A stretch of DNA of 56,989 bases from Pseudomonadota bacterium (GCA_021324455.1 JAJPJA010000096.1:1-56989), one strand, 5' to 3'; counted from the stretch's first letter, positions 8,711 to 17,765 are shown. The notes: generated by a model not told the origin, from the sequence alone. Made by a program: numbers and translations.

Positions 8711-9499
8711 TTACGCGCAAAGGATCACCGGATCGCCGACCCGGATGGTTCCCGGTGTCCGCGCGCCTGCGAATACACCGACGTATGCCTGATGATGCTG
8801 CGCGGCGGTGCGCAGAATGGCCGGAGCATGCGGCAGTTCATCCTGCGGATGGGTCGTCATTACGCATCGGATTGCCGGCCACATGTCGCCGATCCTGGCG
8901 TCGCCGATCTCCAGAACGCCGCCCAGCCATCGATCTTCGATGAATTCGCCGGCCTCATCTCCGGTATCGATCAGGATGTTGGGGCGAAAGCGCCGCGGGT
9001 CGAAGTCGGCCTCCCCGCCCTCCAGACCGCTCAGATGCCGCAGCGTGCCGGTAGCGAGCAGATGAAGCGGACCTTCGTCATAGAATTTCCACTGCGGCAG
9101 GAACGCATCGCCCCTCTGAATCGCGGCGAGGTCCTCGGGTGTGATGTGCGCCTGACGCGTGCGCTCCAAACGTACCGGATGCTTGAACAGGGCGGAGAGA
9201 CGCTCGGCGCCCGCGTTTGAGTCTCCCTCGATGACGGACCCGTCGGGCAGCTCGACCCGCACCGTGCCGCCGTTTCCGTCGCCGTCCGGAGCGACGCTCC
9301 ATGCGCCGCGCAACTGCAGCATCCACGGCCACATTTTGGCGCTCATGATGGCGCCGTACTTGAGTTCGCGCAGCGCAAAGGTGCGGTCGCCCAGCGCGCC
9401 CTGGTCAGTAACGGTCAACTCGCGCATCCGCTCCCCGCGCAGGGATTTAACCGGATACCGCCACAGCTCGCTGACCACTCCAACCTGGATTTCAGCCAT
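8711..9499 (-). CDS. MOSC domain-containing protein
   Basis: A 262-residue protein with the N-terminal MOSC beta-barrel (VVSELWRYPVKSLRGE, DRTFAL) and the C-terminal MOSC domain, including FRPNILIDTG and RCVMTTHPQ with the conserved Cys. ATG 9499 is chosen because GGAGG stands 9 nt upstream; an upstream in-frame ATG at 9619 would overlap the queA promoter side. The family carries molybdenum cofactor or binds sulfur or reduces N-hydroxylated compounds (YiiM/mARC relatives). The exact substrate is unknown. Confidence 0.85.
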   Translation of the reverse strand: MAEIQVGVVSELWRYPVKSLRGERMRELTVTDQGALGDRTFALRELKYGAIMSAKMWPWMLQLRGAWSVAPDGDGNGGTVRVELPDGSVIEGDSNAGAERLSALFKHPVRLERTRQAHITPEDLAAIQRGDAFLPQWKFYDEGPLHLLATGTLRHLSGLEGGEADFDPRRFRPNILIDTGDEAGEFIEDRWLGGVLEIGDARIGDMWPAIRCVMTTHPQDELPHAPAILRTAAQHHQAYVGVFAGARTPGTIRVGDPVILCA

Positions 9500-9672
9500 C
9501 GGCGCCGCCCTCCATTTGCGAATAGTAGGACCGGCGTCCCCGACTGTCACGGGCGCGCGGTCGGCTTTTCGCTCGCGCCATCTGTGCAATGCCGGCTGAG
9601 CCTGAGCGGCAGGGCCCAAACCCGATGGTTGGGGGGCGGCGAGGTGATATGTTTATCTGCGGTGGATGAGAG

Positions 9673-10692
9673 ATGAGGCTGTCCGATTTGGATTACGATT
9701 TGCCCCCCGAATTGATTGCGCAACAGCCGCTTGAGCGCCGCGACGAGGCGCGTATGGAGGTCGTGGAGCGCACGACCGGCAAAATCGAGCATTCGCGCTT
9801 CTACAAGCTCGGCCGCTATCTGCGCTCCGGCGACGTGCTGGTGCTCAATGATACCCGCGTGTTCCCGGCCCGCCTGATGGCGCGCAAGGAAAGCGGGGCC
9901 AGGGTCGAGCTGCTGTTCGTGCGCCCCGCCGATACCCCCGCCGGCGCCTGGGTAGCGATGCTGCGGACGCATCGCCCGATTGCCCCCGGCGCGCGCCTGC
10001 TGCTGGACGACGGCGACGCGCTGCGGCTGATTGGTTATCAGCGCCCGGGCCGTGCGCTGGTGGCGCAGGAGGGCGGCCGCCCGATGCCCGAACTGCTGGC
10101 GGCGTCCGGCTCGCTGGCCCTGCCGCATTACATCAAGCGCGAGGTCACTGCCGCCGACGCCGAACATTATCAGACCGTCTATGCGGCGCGCACCGGCGCC
10201 ATCGCCGCGCCTACCGCGGGGCTTCACTTCACCCCGGAGTTGCTGCGTCAACTGGAGCAGGAGGGGGTGAGGACGGTGTTCGTGACCCTGCATATCGGCC
10301 CCGGCACCTTCGCGCCGCTGCGCAGTCATGAGGTCGAGGCGCACAGCATGGAGGGCGAATGGTACACGATCGCGCCGGCGGCGGCGCAAACCATCGCGCA
10401 TGCGCGCCGGATCGGCGCGCGGGTAATCGCGGTGGGCACCAGCAGCGTGCGCGCGCTGGAGTCCTACGCGGTCACCGGCGATTTGGAAGGATTGACGGGG
10501 CTGTTTATCTATCCCGGGTTTCGCTTCAAACTGGTCGAGGCAATGATCACCAACTTCCACATGCCGCGCACGACGGTGCTGGCGATGGTGATGGCGTTTG
10601 GCGGCCGCGACCTGATCCTGACCGCCTATCGCGACGCCATCCGTCATCGCTATCGCTTCCTCAGCTACGGCGATTCGATGCTGATCGTGTGA
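9673..10692 (+). CDS. queA: S-adenosylmethionine:tRNA ribosyltransferase-isomerase QueA
   Basis: A 339-residue full-length QueA. It transfers and isomerises the ribosyl of SAM onto 7-aminomethyl-7-deazaguanine in tRNA to form epoxyqueuosine. Family blocks seen: LPPELIAQ at the start, GDVLVLNDTRVFPARL, GAIAAPTAGLHF, HIGPGTFAPLR, and the C-terminal TNFHMPR. Its stop overlaps the tgt ATG (TGATG), so the two queuosine genes are coupled. Confidence 0.97.
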   Translation: MRLSDLDYDLPPELIAQQPLERRDEARMEVVERTTGKIEHSRFYKLGRYLRSGDVLVLNDTRVFPARLMARKESGARVELLFVRPADTPAGAWVAMLRTHRPIAPGARLLLDDGDALRLIGYQRPGRALVAQEGGRPMPELLAASGSLALPHYIKREVTAADAEHYQTVYAARTGAIAAPTAGLHFTPELLRQLEQEGVRTVFVTLHIGPGTFAPLRSHEVEAHSMEGEWYTIAPAAAQTIAHARRIGARVIAVGTSSVRALESYAVTGDLEGLTGLFIYPGFRFKLVEAMITNFHMPRTTVLAMVMAFGGRDLILTAYRDAIRHRYRFLSYGDSMLIV

Positions 10693-11819
10693 TGAACGGG
10701 CCGATCAAGCTCGAGTTGACCGCAACCGACGGCGCCGCGCGCCTGGGCCGCCTGACTACCGCCCACGGCGCAATCGAAACTCCGGCCTTTATGCCGGTGG
10801 GAACGCAGGCAGCGGTCAAGGCGATGGCGCCGGGCGAGCTGTGGGACATCGGCTACCGCATGATTCTGGCCAACGCCTACCATCTGGCGGTGCGTCCGGG
10901 CGCCGATCTGATTCGCGAATTGGGCGGGATTCAATCCTTCATGGGCTGGCGCGGCGCGGTCCTGACCGACTCCGGCGGGTTTCAGGCGATGAGCCTGGCG
11001 TCGATCAACCGCATCAGCGAGGAAGGTATCCGCTTCCGATCCCATCTGGACGGCAGCCCGATGCTGCTGACGCCCGAGTCCGCGCTGGACATCCAACAGA
11101 GCCTCGGATGCGACATCATGATGGCGCTGGACGAATGCACCCCGTATCCGGCCGAACCCGACCGTGCGCGGCGTTCGCTGGAACTGACCACGCGCTGGGC
11201 GCAGCGGTCGCTGCGGGCGCGCACCGCGCAGTCCCAGGCGCTGTTCGGAATCGTGCAGGGCAGCGTCTATCCGGAACTGCGCGCGCAAAGCGCCCGCCAG
11301 ATCACAACGCTGGAGTTCGACGGCTATGCCGCCGGCGGCCTTTCCGTCGGCGAGCCGAAGGAACTGATGCTGGAGATGGCGCAGCTCAGCGTCTCATTCA
11401 TGCCCGGGGACAAGCCGCGCTACCTGATGGGGGTCGGCGCGCCCGCCGACCTGCTGGCCGCGGTTGGGATGGGCTACGATATGTTCGACTGCGTGCTGCC
11501 GACGCGCAACGCGCGCAATGGATGCGCGTTTACCAGTGCCGGCCGCGTGTCGATCAAGCATTCGCAATATGCCAGAGACTCGCGCCCGCTGGACGAGCGT
11601 TGCGGATGCCGCACCTGTTCGACCTACAGCCGCGCCTACCTGCGCCATCTGTACCGCGCGGGAGAGATTCTTGCGGCGCGCGCGCTGACGGAACACAATC
11701 TGTTTTTTTACGCCGGCTTGATGCGCGCGGCGCGGGCTGCTATCGCCTCGGGCACATACAGCCGGCTGTGCCGATCGTTGGCCGGAGCTGTCGAAAACGA
11801 CGAAATGGAATCGAACTGA
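10692..11819 (+). CDS. tgt: tRNA-guanine transglycosylase Tgt
   Basis: 375 residues from the ATG overlapping the queA stop. It exchanges guanine-34 for preQ1 in GUN anticodons. Visible hallmarks: TPAFMPVGTQ, the catalytic-site LTDSGGFQAMSL, GIVQGS, GGLSVGE, and the C-terminal zinc site CGCRTCSTYSRAYLRHL. Longer upstream frames were rejected because they lie inside queA. The stop overlaps the yajC ATG (TGATG). Confidence 0.97.
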   Translation: MNGPIKLELTATDGAARLGRLTTAHGAIETPAFMPVGTQAAVKAMAPGELWDIGYRMILANAYHLAVRPGADLIRELGGIQSFMGWRGAVLTDSGGFQAMSLASINRISEEGIRFRSHLDGSPMLLTPESALDIQQSLGCDIMMALDECTPYPAEPDRARRSLELTTRWAQRSLRARTAQSQALFGIVQGSVYPELRAQSARQITTLEFDGYAAGGLSVGEPKELMLEMAQLSVSFMPGDKPRYLMGVGAPADLLAAVGMGYDMFDCVLPTRNARNGCAFTSAGRVSIKHSQYARDSRPLDERCGCRTCSTYSRAYLRHLYRAGEILAARALTEHNLFFYAGLMRAARAAIASGTYSRLCRSLAGAVENDEMESN

Positions 11820-12169
11820 TGTGGTTTGAAGGTATCGCATACGCGCAGAGCGCGGCCAAAAACGCCGGGGCCGGCGAGCAGGTCATGTTCACCACCGTCA
11901 TTCCGCTGGTCTTCCTGTTCGGCATCTTCTACTTTTTGTTGATCCGGCCGCAATCGCGCAAAGCCTCGGAACTGCAGAAGATGCTGGCCGCGCTCAAACG
12001 CAACGACGAAGTCGTCACCAGCGGCGGATTGATTGGCAAAATCGTCGAATTGAGCGATAAAGTCATAACCTTGGAAATCGCGCCCAATGTCCGGGTCAGG
12101 GTCGAACGCGCGCAGATCGCAGCCTTGTCGCCCTACTCCAAGTCGGTCAAAGCCGCCAGCAAGGATTGA
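11819..12169 (+). CDS. yajC: Preprotein translocase subunit YajC
   Basis: 116 residues: one N-terminal membrane helix (VIPLVFLFGIFYFLLIRPQ, with the hallmark RPQ) followed by the soluble domain with LKRNDEVVTSGGLIGKIVE. YajC associates with SecDF at the inner membrane. The ATG overlaps the tgt stop, and secD follows after 41 nt, the classic queA-tgt-yajC-secD order. Confidence 0.95.
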   Translation: MWFEGIAYAQSAAKNAGAGEQVMFTTVIPLVFLFGIFYFLLIRPQSRKASELQKMLAALKRNDEVVTSGGLIGKIVELSDKVITLEIAPNVRVRVERAQIAALSPYSKSVKAASKD

Positions 12170-12210
12170 TTTTGCCGCGGCCAGACGCCGCTTAAGGGAG
12201 AAACACAAGT

Positions 12211-13866
12211 TTGGATAACGGAAATTTTGCCCCGGTTCTGATCCTGCTCGCACTCGGCACCGGAATTTTGTACCTCCATCTGACCAACGGGCGGGCGCTG
12301 ACCCGGATGTATCTGACCGCGGTGCTGGTCGCCGCCGCCATCTTCCTGCTGGTGCCCAGCTTCTCCTCCGATCTGCCCGCGTGGTGGAAGAGCTACCTGC
12401 CCGCGCCCAAAATCCAGCTCGGACTCGATCTGCAGGGCGGTACCCATCTGCTGCTCGACGTCAAACTGGATGACGCGGTGAAAAACGCCCTGGGCCGCCG
12501 CGCCGACGACCTCAAACGCGAGCTCAAGGACGGCAAAATCGCCTTCAGCGACGTCTCGGTGGCGGGCGACGCTGTGCAGGTGAAACTGGCGGACCGCCAT
12601 GACCGGAGCGCGTTCGAAGACATCGTCGCCAGGGATTTCACCGATATGGCGCTCAGCAGCTCCAGTTTCGACAGCGGCGGCGGGACATTCAGCCTGGTCT
12701 TCAAGCCTCACGATTTGATGCAGTTGCGGGCCAATGCGATGGACCAGGCGCTGGAAACCATCCGTAACCGTATCGACCAGTTGGGCGTGCGCGAAACCAC
12801 CGTGGCCAAGGAGGGCGACACCGGAATCCTGGTCCAGTTGCCCGGAATCCAGGACCCGGAGCGCGCCAAGGAACTGATCGGCAAAACCGCCGTCCTGCAG
12901 TTCAAAATCGTCGATGACAGCCATAATGTCGAAGAAGCCCTCAAGGAGGGAGTCCCGCCCGGAGACCAGATCCTGTATGGACCGCCCGAGCGCGGCGGCC
13001 GCGAGCCCTACCTGGTCGAAGCTCAGACGCTCATGACCGGCGACGTCGTGACCGACGCCCGCGTGCGTCCCGGCAGCCGTCTGGAGGGGCCGTACGTATC
13101 GGTCGACCTCGATTCGCGCGGCGCGCGCATCTTCGACGCCCTGACGGCTGAGAATGTGGGCCGCCGCCTGGCCATCGTGCTGGACAATACGGTCTACTCG
13201 GCGCCGGTTATCAAGGAGCGGATTCCCGGCGGCAAGGTCCAGATTACCGGCCGCTTCTCGATCGATGAGGCTCACGACCTGGCGATCGTGCTGCGCTCCG
13301 GCGCCCTGCCGGCGCCGGTCGAAATCGCCGAGGAACGCACCGTCGGACCTTCGCTGGGACGCGACTCGATTCGTCAGGGTGAGCTGTCCTTTATCGTCGG
13401 TGCGGTGGCGGTGCTGGTCTTCATGGCGGTATATTACAGCGGCGCCGGCATCGTGGCGGACTTTGGCCTGACCCTTAACATTCTGCTGCTGATTTGCGTG
13501 ATGGCCGCGATGCAGGCCACGCTTACGCTGCCCGGAATCGCCGGTATCGTCCTGACCCTGGGCATGTCGGTTGACGCCAACGTGCTGATCAACGAGCGGA
13601 TGCGCGAGGAGTTGCGCAACGGCAAGGCGCCGCGTGAGGCGGTCAGGATTGGCTATGAGCGCGCCTGGTCGGCTATTCATGACTCCAATATCTCAACCTT
13701 CGTAGCCGGCCTGATCCTGTTTCAATTCGGTACCGGACCGGTCAAAGGCTTCGCCGTGACTCTGTGTGTCGGGGTGCTGACCGGCCTGTTTTCCTGCGTG
13801 GTGGTCACCCGCATCTGGTACGATTACCTGATTTCCGCCCGGAAACTGGTCCGAATCAGCGTCTAG
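12211..13866 (+). CDS. secD: Protein translocase subunit SecD
   Basis: A 551-residue SecD from a TTG start with AAGGGAG 10 nt before it. Visible features: the first membrane helix, the LGLDLQGGTHLLLDV motif, the periplasmic P1 domain (IRNRIDQLGVRE), LRSGALPAPVEI, and the C-terminal six-helix RND-like block with LTLGMSVDANVLINERMREE (proton-relay Asp). It uses the proton gradient to pull secreted proteins out. No secF frame follows, although SecD and SecF are normally paired. Confidence 0.96.
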   Translation: MDNGNFAPVLILLALGTGILYLHLTNGRALTRMYLTAVLVAAAIFLLVPSFSSDLPAWWKSYLPAPKIQLGLDLQGGTHLLLDVKLDDAVKNALGRRADDLKRELKDGKIAFSDVSVAGDAVQVKLADRHDRSAFEDIVARDFTDMALSSSSFDSGGGTFSLVFKPHDLMQLRANAMDQALETIRNRIDQLGVRETTVAKEGDTGILVQLPGIQDPERAKELIGKTAVLQFKIVDDSHNVEEALKEGVPPGDQILYGPPERGGREPYLVEAQTLMTGDVVTDARVRPGSRLEGPYVSVDLDSRGARIFDALTAENVGRRLAIVLDNTVYSAPVIKERIPGGKVQITGRFSIDEAHDLAIVLRSGALPAPVEIAEERTVGPSLGRDSIRQGELSFIVGAVAVLVFMAVYYSGAGIVADFGLTLNILLLICVMAAMQATLTLPGIAGIVLTLGMSVDANVLINERMREELRNGKAPREAVRIGYERAWSAIHDSNISTFVAGLILFQFGTGPVKGFAVTLCVGVLTGLFSCVVVTRIWYDYLISARKLVRISV

Positions 13867-13962
13867 GACGCGATGCGCTTGATCGGCCGTGGAGATACCC
13901 TATGATGAGGATGCGGAACGCTGTGGCCAACGCCCCGGCCAGGGCTCGTGGCGGGGTGTCGC

Positions 13963-13989
13963 TTGACTCCAAAACAGTCGTCGTACTAA
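13963..13989 (+). promoter_or_regulatory. Possible sigma70-type promoter for the HTH gene
   Basis: TTGACT, then a 15-nt gap, then TACTAA, about 50 nt before the small HTH gene. The spacing is one or two bases short of ideal. Confidence 0.25.
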
Positions 13990-14037
13990 AAGAACCGGGT
14001 TTTAGCCGTGGCCTCATTCAAGCATAATTCATTACCG

Positions 14038-14247
14038 ATGAGCTTTAGCCTCATGGCTGACAAAGACGACCTGCTGCTCAACTCCCGCGAGGTGGCGTTT
14101 TTGCTGGATTTGAGCCCCGATACGGTCAACGAGTTGGCGCGCCGCAACGTGCTCCCCGCGTTCAAAAAGGGCCGCCAATGGCGCTTTCGCAAACGCGACA
14201 TAACCCTTTTTAAACGGCAACTCAAAGGTCTCAATGTGGCCGCCTAG
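14038..14247 (+). CDS. Small excisionase/MerR-type helix-turn-helix protein
   Basis: 69 residues from ATG 14038 (alternatives GTG 14008, ATG 14053). The sequence LLLNSREVAFLLDLSPDTVNE followed by RRNVLPAFKKGRQWRFRKRDI is the standard 'helix-turn-helix domain, excisionase family' pattern: two helices, a wing with RRW-like residues, and a final recognition segment. Such proteins bind DNA in regulation or recombination. No integrase is nearby, so a regulatory role is likelier. Confidence 0.65.
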   Translation: MSFSLMADKDDLLLNSREVAFLLDLSPDTVNELARRNVLPAFKKGRQWRFRKRDITLFKRQLKGLNVAA

Positions 14248-14294
14248 GCCGCCCCGGGACCCCTCAACAGGTTAATACCGACTACTTCAAAATA

Positions 14295-14912
14295 ATGCCC
14301 GAACCGCACGAAAGTCGGGTCTATTCGGATTTTGCGCATTTCTATGATCGGCTCTGGGGGCGCGTGTTCGTCGACCGCGAACATGCGGTAATCGAGTCGC
14401 TTAACCTCCGCCCGGGGCAAACCGTGCTTGAGGTGGGCGTCGGCACCGGCATCTCGCTCGACGCCTATCCGCCCTACGTGCACGTGGTCGGGATCGATCC
14501 GTCGCCGGAGATGCTCGAGCACGCGCGGAACAAAATCCGCGAAAATCAACTAAAGAACATTGAAGTAAGTGTAGGCGACGCGCTTAACCTGACCGCCGCC
14601 GACAACAGTTTTGACGTGGTCTGCGCCTTCCACGTCATCACCGTCGTTCCGGACCCGGTGCGCATGATGCAGGAGATGTATCGCGTGTGCAAACCGGGCG
14701 GCCGCATTGTCATCATCAACCACTTCCGCAGCGAAAACCCGATTCTCGGTTTTATCACCGGTATCGCCAACCCGATCACCAAGCATCTGGGATGGACCAC
14801 GCGGCTGCGCTATCGCGACGTGGCCGACGGTGTACCGCTGAAGGTCGAGCGCCGGGACAAGACCTCGCGCTACTCGTTCCACACCATAATCGTGCTGCGC
14901 AAGGAAGCCTGA
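14295..14912 (+). CDS. Class I SAM methyltransferase, PmtA-like phospholipid N-methyltransferase
   Basis: A 205-residue Rossmann methyltransferase with motif I VLEVGVGTGISLDAYP, motif II VVGIDPSPEMLEHAR and the later VCKPGGRIVIINHF. The N-terminal YSDFAHFYDRLWGRVFVDRE resembles Rhodobacter-type phosphatidylethanolamine methyltransferases, which act at the membrane surface to make phosphatidylcholine. The substrate is inferred from this resemblance only. It lies 47 nt after the HTH gene and could be co-transcribed. Confidence 0.65.
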   Translation: MPEPHESRVYSDFAHFYDRLWGRVFVDREHAVIESLNLRPGQTVLEVGVGTGISLDAYPPYVHVVGIDPSPEMLEHARNKIRENQLKNIEVSVGDALNLTAADNSFDVVCAFHVITVVPDPVRMMQEMYRVCKPGGRIVIINHFRSENPILGFITGIANPITKHLGWTTRLRYRDVADGVPLKVERRDKTSRYSFHTIIVLRKEA

Positions 14913-15021
14913 GCGCGCTGAAATGCGCTACGGCTTCGATGTTGCGCGGTACGCTGTCCACTCGTATCCCCGCGTTGACACCTTCACGGCGGTTCGCTAC
15001 TCGTTAGCCGCTTGGTAAGCG

Positions 15022-15417
15022 GTGCGAAACGTGGCTGATACGCCGATAAAATCCGACGCCGACGAGCGGCAGGTCGAGGAGCTCGCGCGTGAGCTGGCGC
15101 GCCGGCTACGCGGCATGAAGAGCCGCCAGGAGCTGACCGATTACGCCGTCAGCATGCTGCGCGACAGCGCCGAGGAGGCCCATCAGGAGGAGCAGGCGCG
15201 TCAGAGCGTGGACCGCGCGGCCCAGATCGGCTCGCTCAACACTGTCGCCTTCGGGCTGCCGCTGGCGGTGATCGGTCTGGTGCTGTGCGCGACCGGCATT
15301 CTGGCCGGGCCGGGCTTGATCATCCTGGGCGTGGCGGTGCTGATGGTGGTGTATGGGATGGCGGCGGCGATCTTCACCCGGCCGCGCAACAAGCCCGGGG
15401 ACAAGGCCGCGATGTAG
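15022..15417 (+). CDS. Two-span membrane protein of unknown function
   Basis: 131 residues from GTG 15022 (GTG 15031 is also possible). A charged, helical N-terminal half (about residues 12-68, rich in Glu, Arg and Gln) is followed by two adjacent membrane helices (VAFGLPLAVIGLVLCATGIL and GLIILGVAVLMVVYGMAAAIF) and a short basic tail. No family is recognised. The coiled-coil plus hairpin design resembles small membrane-anchoring proteins. Confidence 0.6.
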   Translation: MRNVADTPIKSDADERQVEELARELARRLRGMKSRQELTDYAVSMLRDSAEEAHQEEQARQSVDRAAQIGSLNTVAFGLPLAVIGLVLCATGILAGPGLIILGVAVLMVVYGMAAAIFTRPRNKPGDKAAM

Positions 15418-15490
15418 AAGGCCACGTTGTTTGACAAGGATCGGAAAATTAGCAAAGCTCAACGGCGGCTGAGGCTCTTTTCACATCGCG

Positions 15491-15521
15491 GGTTCAGCGT
15501 AAACAGCAGGTTCAGCGTAAA
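15491..15521. repeat. 13-bp tandem direct repeat
   Basis: GGTTCAGCGTAAA occurs twice, 18 bp apart start to start, in the leader of the cytochrome operon 67 nt before cytochrome b. The spacing is between one and two helical turns, so it could be a pair of regulator half-sites, or a slippage product. Confidence 0.4.
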
Positions 15522-15587
15522 AGAAAAGGAACTGGTTTGGTTTTAAGGCGGCCTTCGGTATGAGTCCGGCGCCGCGGCGGAAACTCG

Positions 15588-16361
15588 ATGGCAAAGTTCG
15601 ATCTGCAGGAAGTTAAACGGCAAATCGTCGAATCCCAGGCGTGGCAGTCTATTTTCCGCCACGGCTACGAAGATACTCCCCGCAACCGTATCCTGATGGT
15701 TTCGGGCAACATCTGGCTCCATCTGCATCCCTCAAAGGTACAGCGTCATGCCACCCGCCTGCGCTTTACCTGGTGCATGGGCGGCATCACCTTTTTGCTC
15801 TTCCTGGTGACCGTTATCACCGGCATCTACCTGATGTTCTACTACCGCCCCACCGCCGAGTACGCCTACGCCGACATGAAGTACCTGGAATTCGACATGC
15901 CCTTCGGCATGTTGATGCGCAATATGCATCGATGGGCGGCGCACGGGATGGTAATCGCGGTGTGGCTGCACATGTTCCGCGTTTTTATGACCGGCTCCTA
16001 CAAGCCGCCCAGGGAGTTCAACTGGGTGGTCGGCGTGATCCTGCTGGTGCTGACGCTGCTGCTGTCTTTCACCGGGTATCTGCTGCCATGGGACCAGCTG
16101 TCGATCTGGGCAGTGACGGTCGGCTCCAACATGGCGCGCGCCACGCCGCTTCTGGGGCATGAAGGTCCGTTCCACGAGGTACTGGGCGTCAATCCGATTT
16201 ATGACGCGCGCGCGTTTTTGTTCGGAGGCAGTGAAATCGGTCCGCACACGCTGCTGCGGTTCTACATCCTGCATTGCATCTTCTTCCCGCTGCTGGCCAG
16301 CCTGTTCATGGCGGTGCATTTCTGGCGTATCCGCCGCGACGGCATTTCCGGACCGCTGTGA
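15588..16361 (+). CDS. Cytochrome b N-terminal subunit (b6-type) of a split bc complex
   Basis: A 257-residue four-helix cytochrome b6-like protein. Helix B carries HRW...WLH and helix D LHC...AVH, four His ligands for two b haems. The helix-D pair is separated by 14 residues, as in b6-type proteins rather than bc1. A conserved tail, FWRIRRDGISGPL, follows. With the subunit-IV-like gene at 16624 it makes a split quinol:cytochrome c reductase core in the inner membrane. It is the first gene of a six-gene operon. Confidence 0.9.
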   Translation: MAKFDLQEVKRQIVESQAWQSIFRHGYEDTPRNRILMVSGNIWLHLHPSKVQRHATRLRFTWCMGGITFLLFLVTVITGIYLMFYYRPTAEYAYADMKYLEFDMPFGMLMRNMHRWAAHGMVIAVWLHMFRVFMTGSYKPPREFNWVVGVILLVLTLLLSFTGYLLPWDQLSIWAVTVGSNMARATPLLGHEGPFHEVLGVNPIYDARAFLFGGSEIGPHTLLRFYILHCIFFPLLASLFMAVHFWRIRRDGISGPL

Positions 16362-16367
16362 TCGGTT

Positions 16368-16505
16368 ATGAACGGTTTCATAGATTATATTGCCCGCCTC
16401 GGTATCGTCCGTGTGCTCTCGGTGCCGGTGGCGATGATCATCCTGATGTACCTGCTGTTCCGGCTGGCGGCGCCGCCCGAGGACCTGGGCGACAATGAGC
16501 AGTGA
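16368..16505 (+). CDS. Single-span micro-subunit of the bc complex (45 aa)
   Basis: The ATG is 6 nt after the cytochrome b stop. It encodes one membrane helix (VLSVPVAMIILMYLLFRLA) and an acidic C-terminus (PPEDLGDNEQ). The position between the two cytochrome b halves and the tight spacing suggest a small structural subunit, as found in b6f complexes. There is no sequence family evidence. Confidence 0.6.
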   Translation: MNGFIDYIARLGIVRVLSVPVAMIILMYLLFRLAAPPEDLGDNEQ

Positions 16506-16623
16506 GGTTGGCAGACCCTGATTGGATTGGCGTCGCGGCGGTTATCAGCGCGGCGAGCATTATGGCGAGTATTATAAAGATGCAACGGTGCTGCTCTCTG
16601 GCAGCGATATAAGGACTCCAGCC

Positions 16624-17535
16624 ATGGCAGACCCAACGGGCGGCAATGTTCCCTCGATGAAGATGCAGGCCGCGGGCGGCGGCGCCGCCGCGCGCAGCGC
16701 GCCCAAACCGGCGCCCGCCGCGGGCGGCAAGCGGATCGAAGTTCCAATCAAAAAGGCCGGCTCCGGCATCGAGGACAAGCTCCATACCTGGCCTTTCCTG
16801 GTGCGCAGCGAGTTTTTGATGTCGGTGGCGGTGATCGTCATCCTGGCGGTATGGTCGCTGACCATCAATGCGCCGCTGGAAGGACCGGCCAACACCACCC
16901 GCACGCCCAATCCATCCAAGGCTCCCTGGTACTTCCTGGGCTTGCAGGAGATGCTGGTTTTCTTCGATCCGTGGTATGCGGGCGTGGTGCTGCCCAGCTT
17001 CGTAATCGTCGGCCTGATGCTGATTCCGTACCTCGACATCAATCCCAAGGGCAACGGCTACTACACCTTCCGCGAACGCAAATACGAGATCCTGACCTTC
17101 CTGCTCGGATTCCAGGTGCTGTGGGTCTCCTTCATCATTATCGGCACCTTCTTCCGCGGTCCGGGATGGAACTGGTTCTGGCCCGGTCAGGTGTGGGATC
17201 CGCATCTGGTGGAATCGCTGACCAACGTTGACCTGCCCTATCTGTTCGGGTTCCGCGACTATACCGCGTCGGCGCTGTTCGGCCTGTCATGTATCGTCGC
17301 GTACTTCGTGGTCGGCTACGTGCTTTTTTATATGTGGGTGCGGGCGCGGCCGGCCAACGATCCGTGGTCGTCGTTCCCGGGCGGCGGCAAGGAGCTGCTG
17401 GAGCATTGGGGACCGGTACGTTTCGGTATTACCGGGTTCCTGTTTCTGGCCATGATCGGCGTACTGGTGAAGATGGCGCTGCGGCATGCGCTGAACATCA
17501 AGTACATCATGGTAACGCCGTGGATTAACATCTGA
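16624..17535 (+). CDS. Cytochrome b C-terminal subunit (subunit IV-like)
   Basis: A 303-residue protein. About 50 residues of Ala/Gly/Pro-rich N-terminal extension precede the membrane part. The Qo-loop region reads PNPSKAPWYFLGLQE, so the catalytic PEWY motif of classical complexes is APWY here, a form known from delta-proteobacterial-type complexes. LDINPKGNGYYTFRERKYE follows, then further helices. It has more membrane segments than plant subunit IV. ATG 16624 follows 118 nt after the micro-subunit. Confidence 0.88.
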   Translation: MADPTGGNVPSMKMQAAGGGAAARSAPKPAPAAGGKRIEVPIKKAGSGIEDKLHTWPFLVRSEFLMSVAVIVILAVWSLTINAPLEGPANTTRTPNPSKAPWYFLGLQEMLVFFDPWYAGVVLPSFVIVGLMLIPYLDINPKGNGYYTFRERKYEILTFLLGFQVLWVSFIIIGTFFRGPGWNWFWPGQVWDPHLVESLTNVDLPYLFGFRDYTASALFGLSCIVAYFVVGYVLFYMWVRARPANDPWSSFPGGGKELLEHWGPVRFGITGFLFLAMIGVLVKMALRHALNIKYIMVTPWINI

Positions 17536-17548
17536 CCTGACTGCGGCG

Positions 17549-17719
17549 GTGTTCTTCTTTGGCAAAATCCTCGAGGCCCTGGGCTGCGCCGACGTCGGGT
17601 TTGCGCTCTACGTCGGACTGACGCAGGAACACGGCATGGGTAAGGAACTTGAACTTGCCGCGGTCGGCATGCTGGTCTTCGGACTGGGTGTGCTGGCCGA
17701 GCGCTGGTCGGCCTCCTAA
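17549..17719 (+). CDS. Second small membrane protein of the bc operon (56 aa)
   Basis: The GTG start is 13 nt after the subunit-IV-like gene. The frame encodes a short N-terminal amphipathic stretch (FFFGKILEALGCADVGFAL), a polar loop, and one clear membrane helix (LAAVGMLVFGLGVLAERW). It is placed directly before the multihaem cytochrome. The role is inferred as an accessory subunit, and the start codon is uncertain. Confidence 0.5.
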   Translation: MFFFGKILEALGCADVGFALYVGLTQEHGMGKELELAAVGMLVFGLGVLAERWSAS

Positions 17720-17765
17720 CAGGGGCCGGCTGACGGCGGTTTAGATGCGGAGTAACAACACTTAG

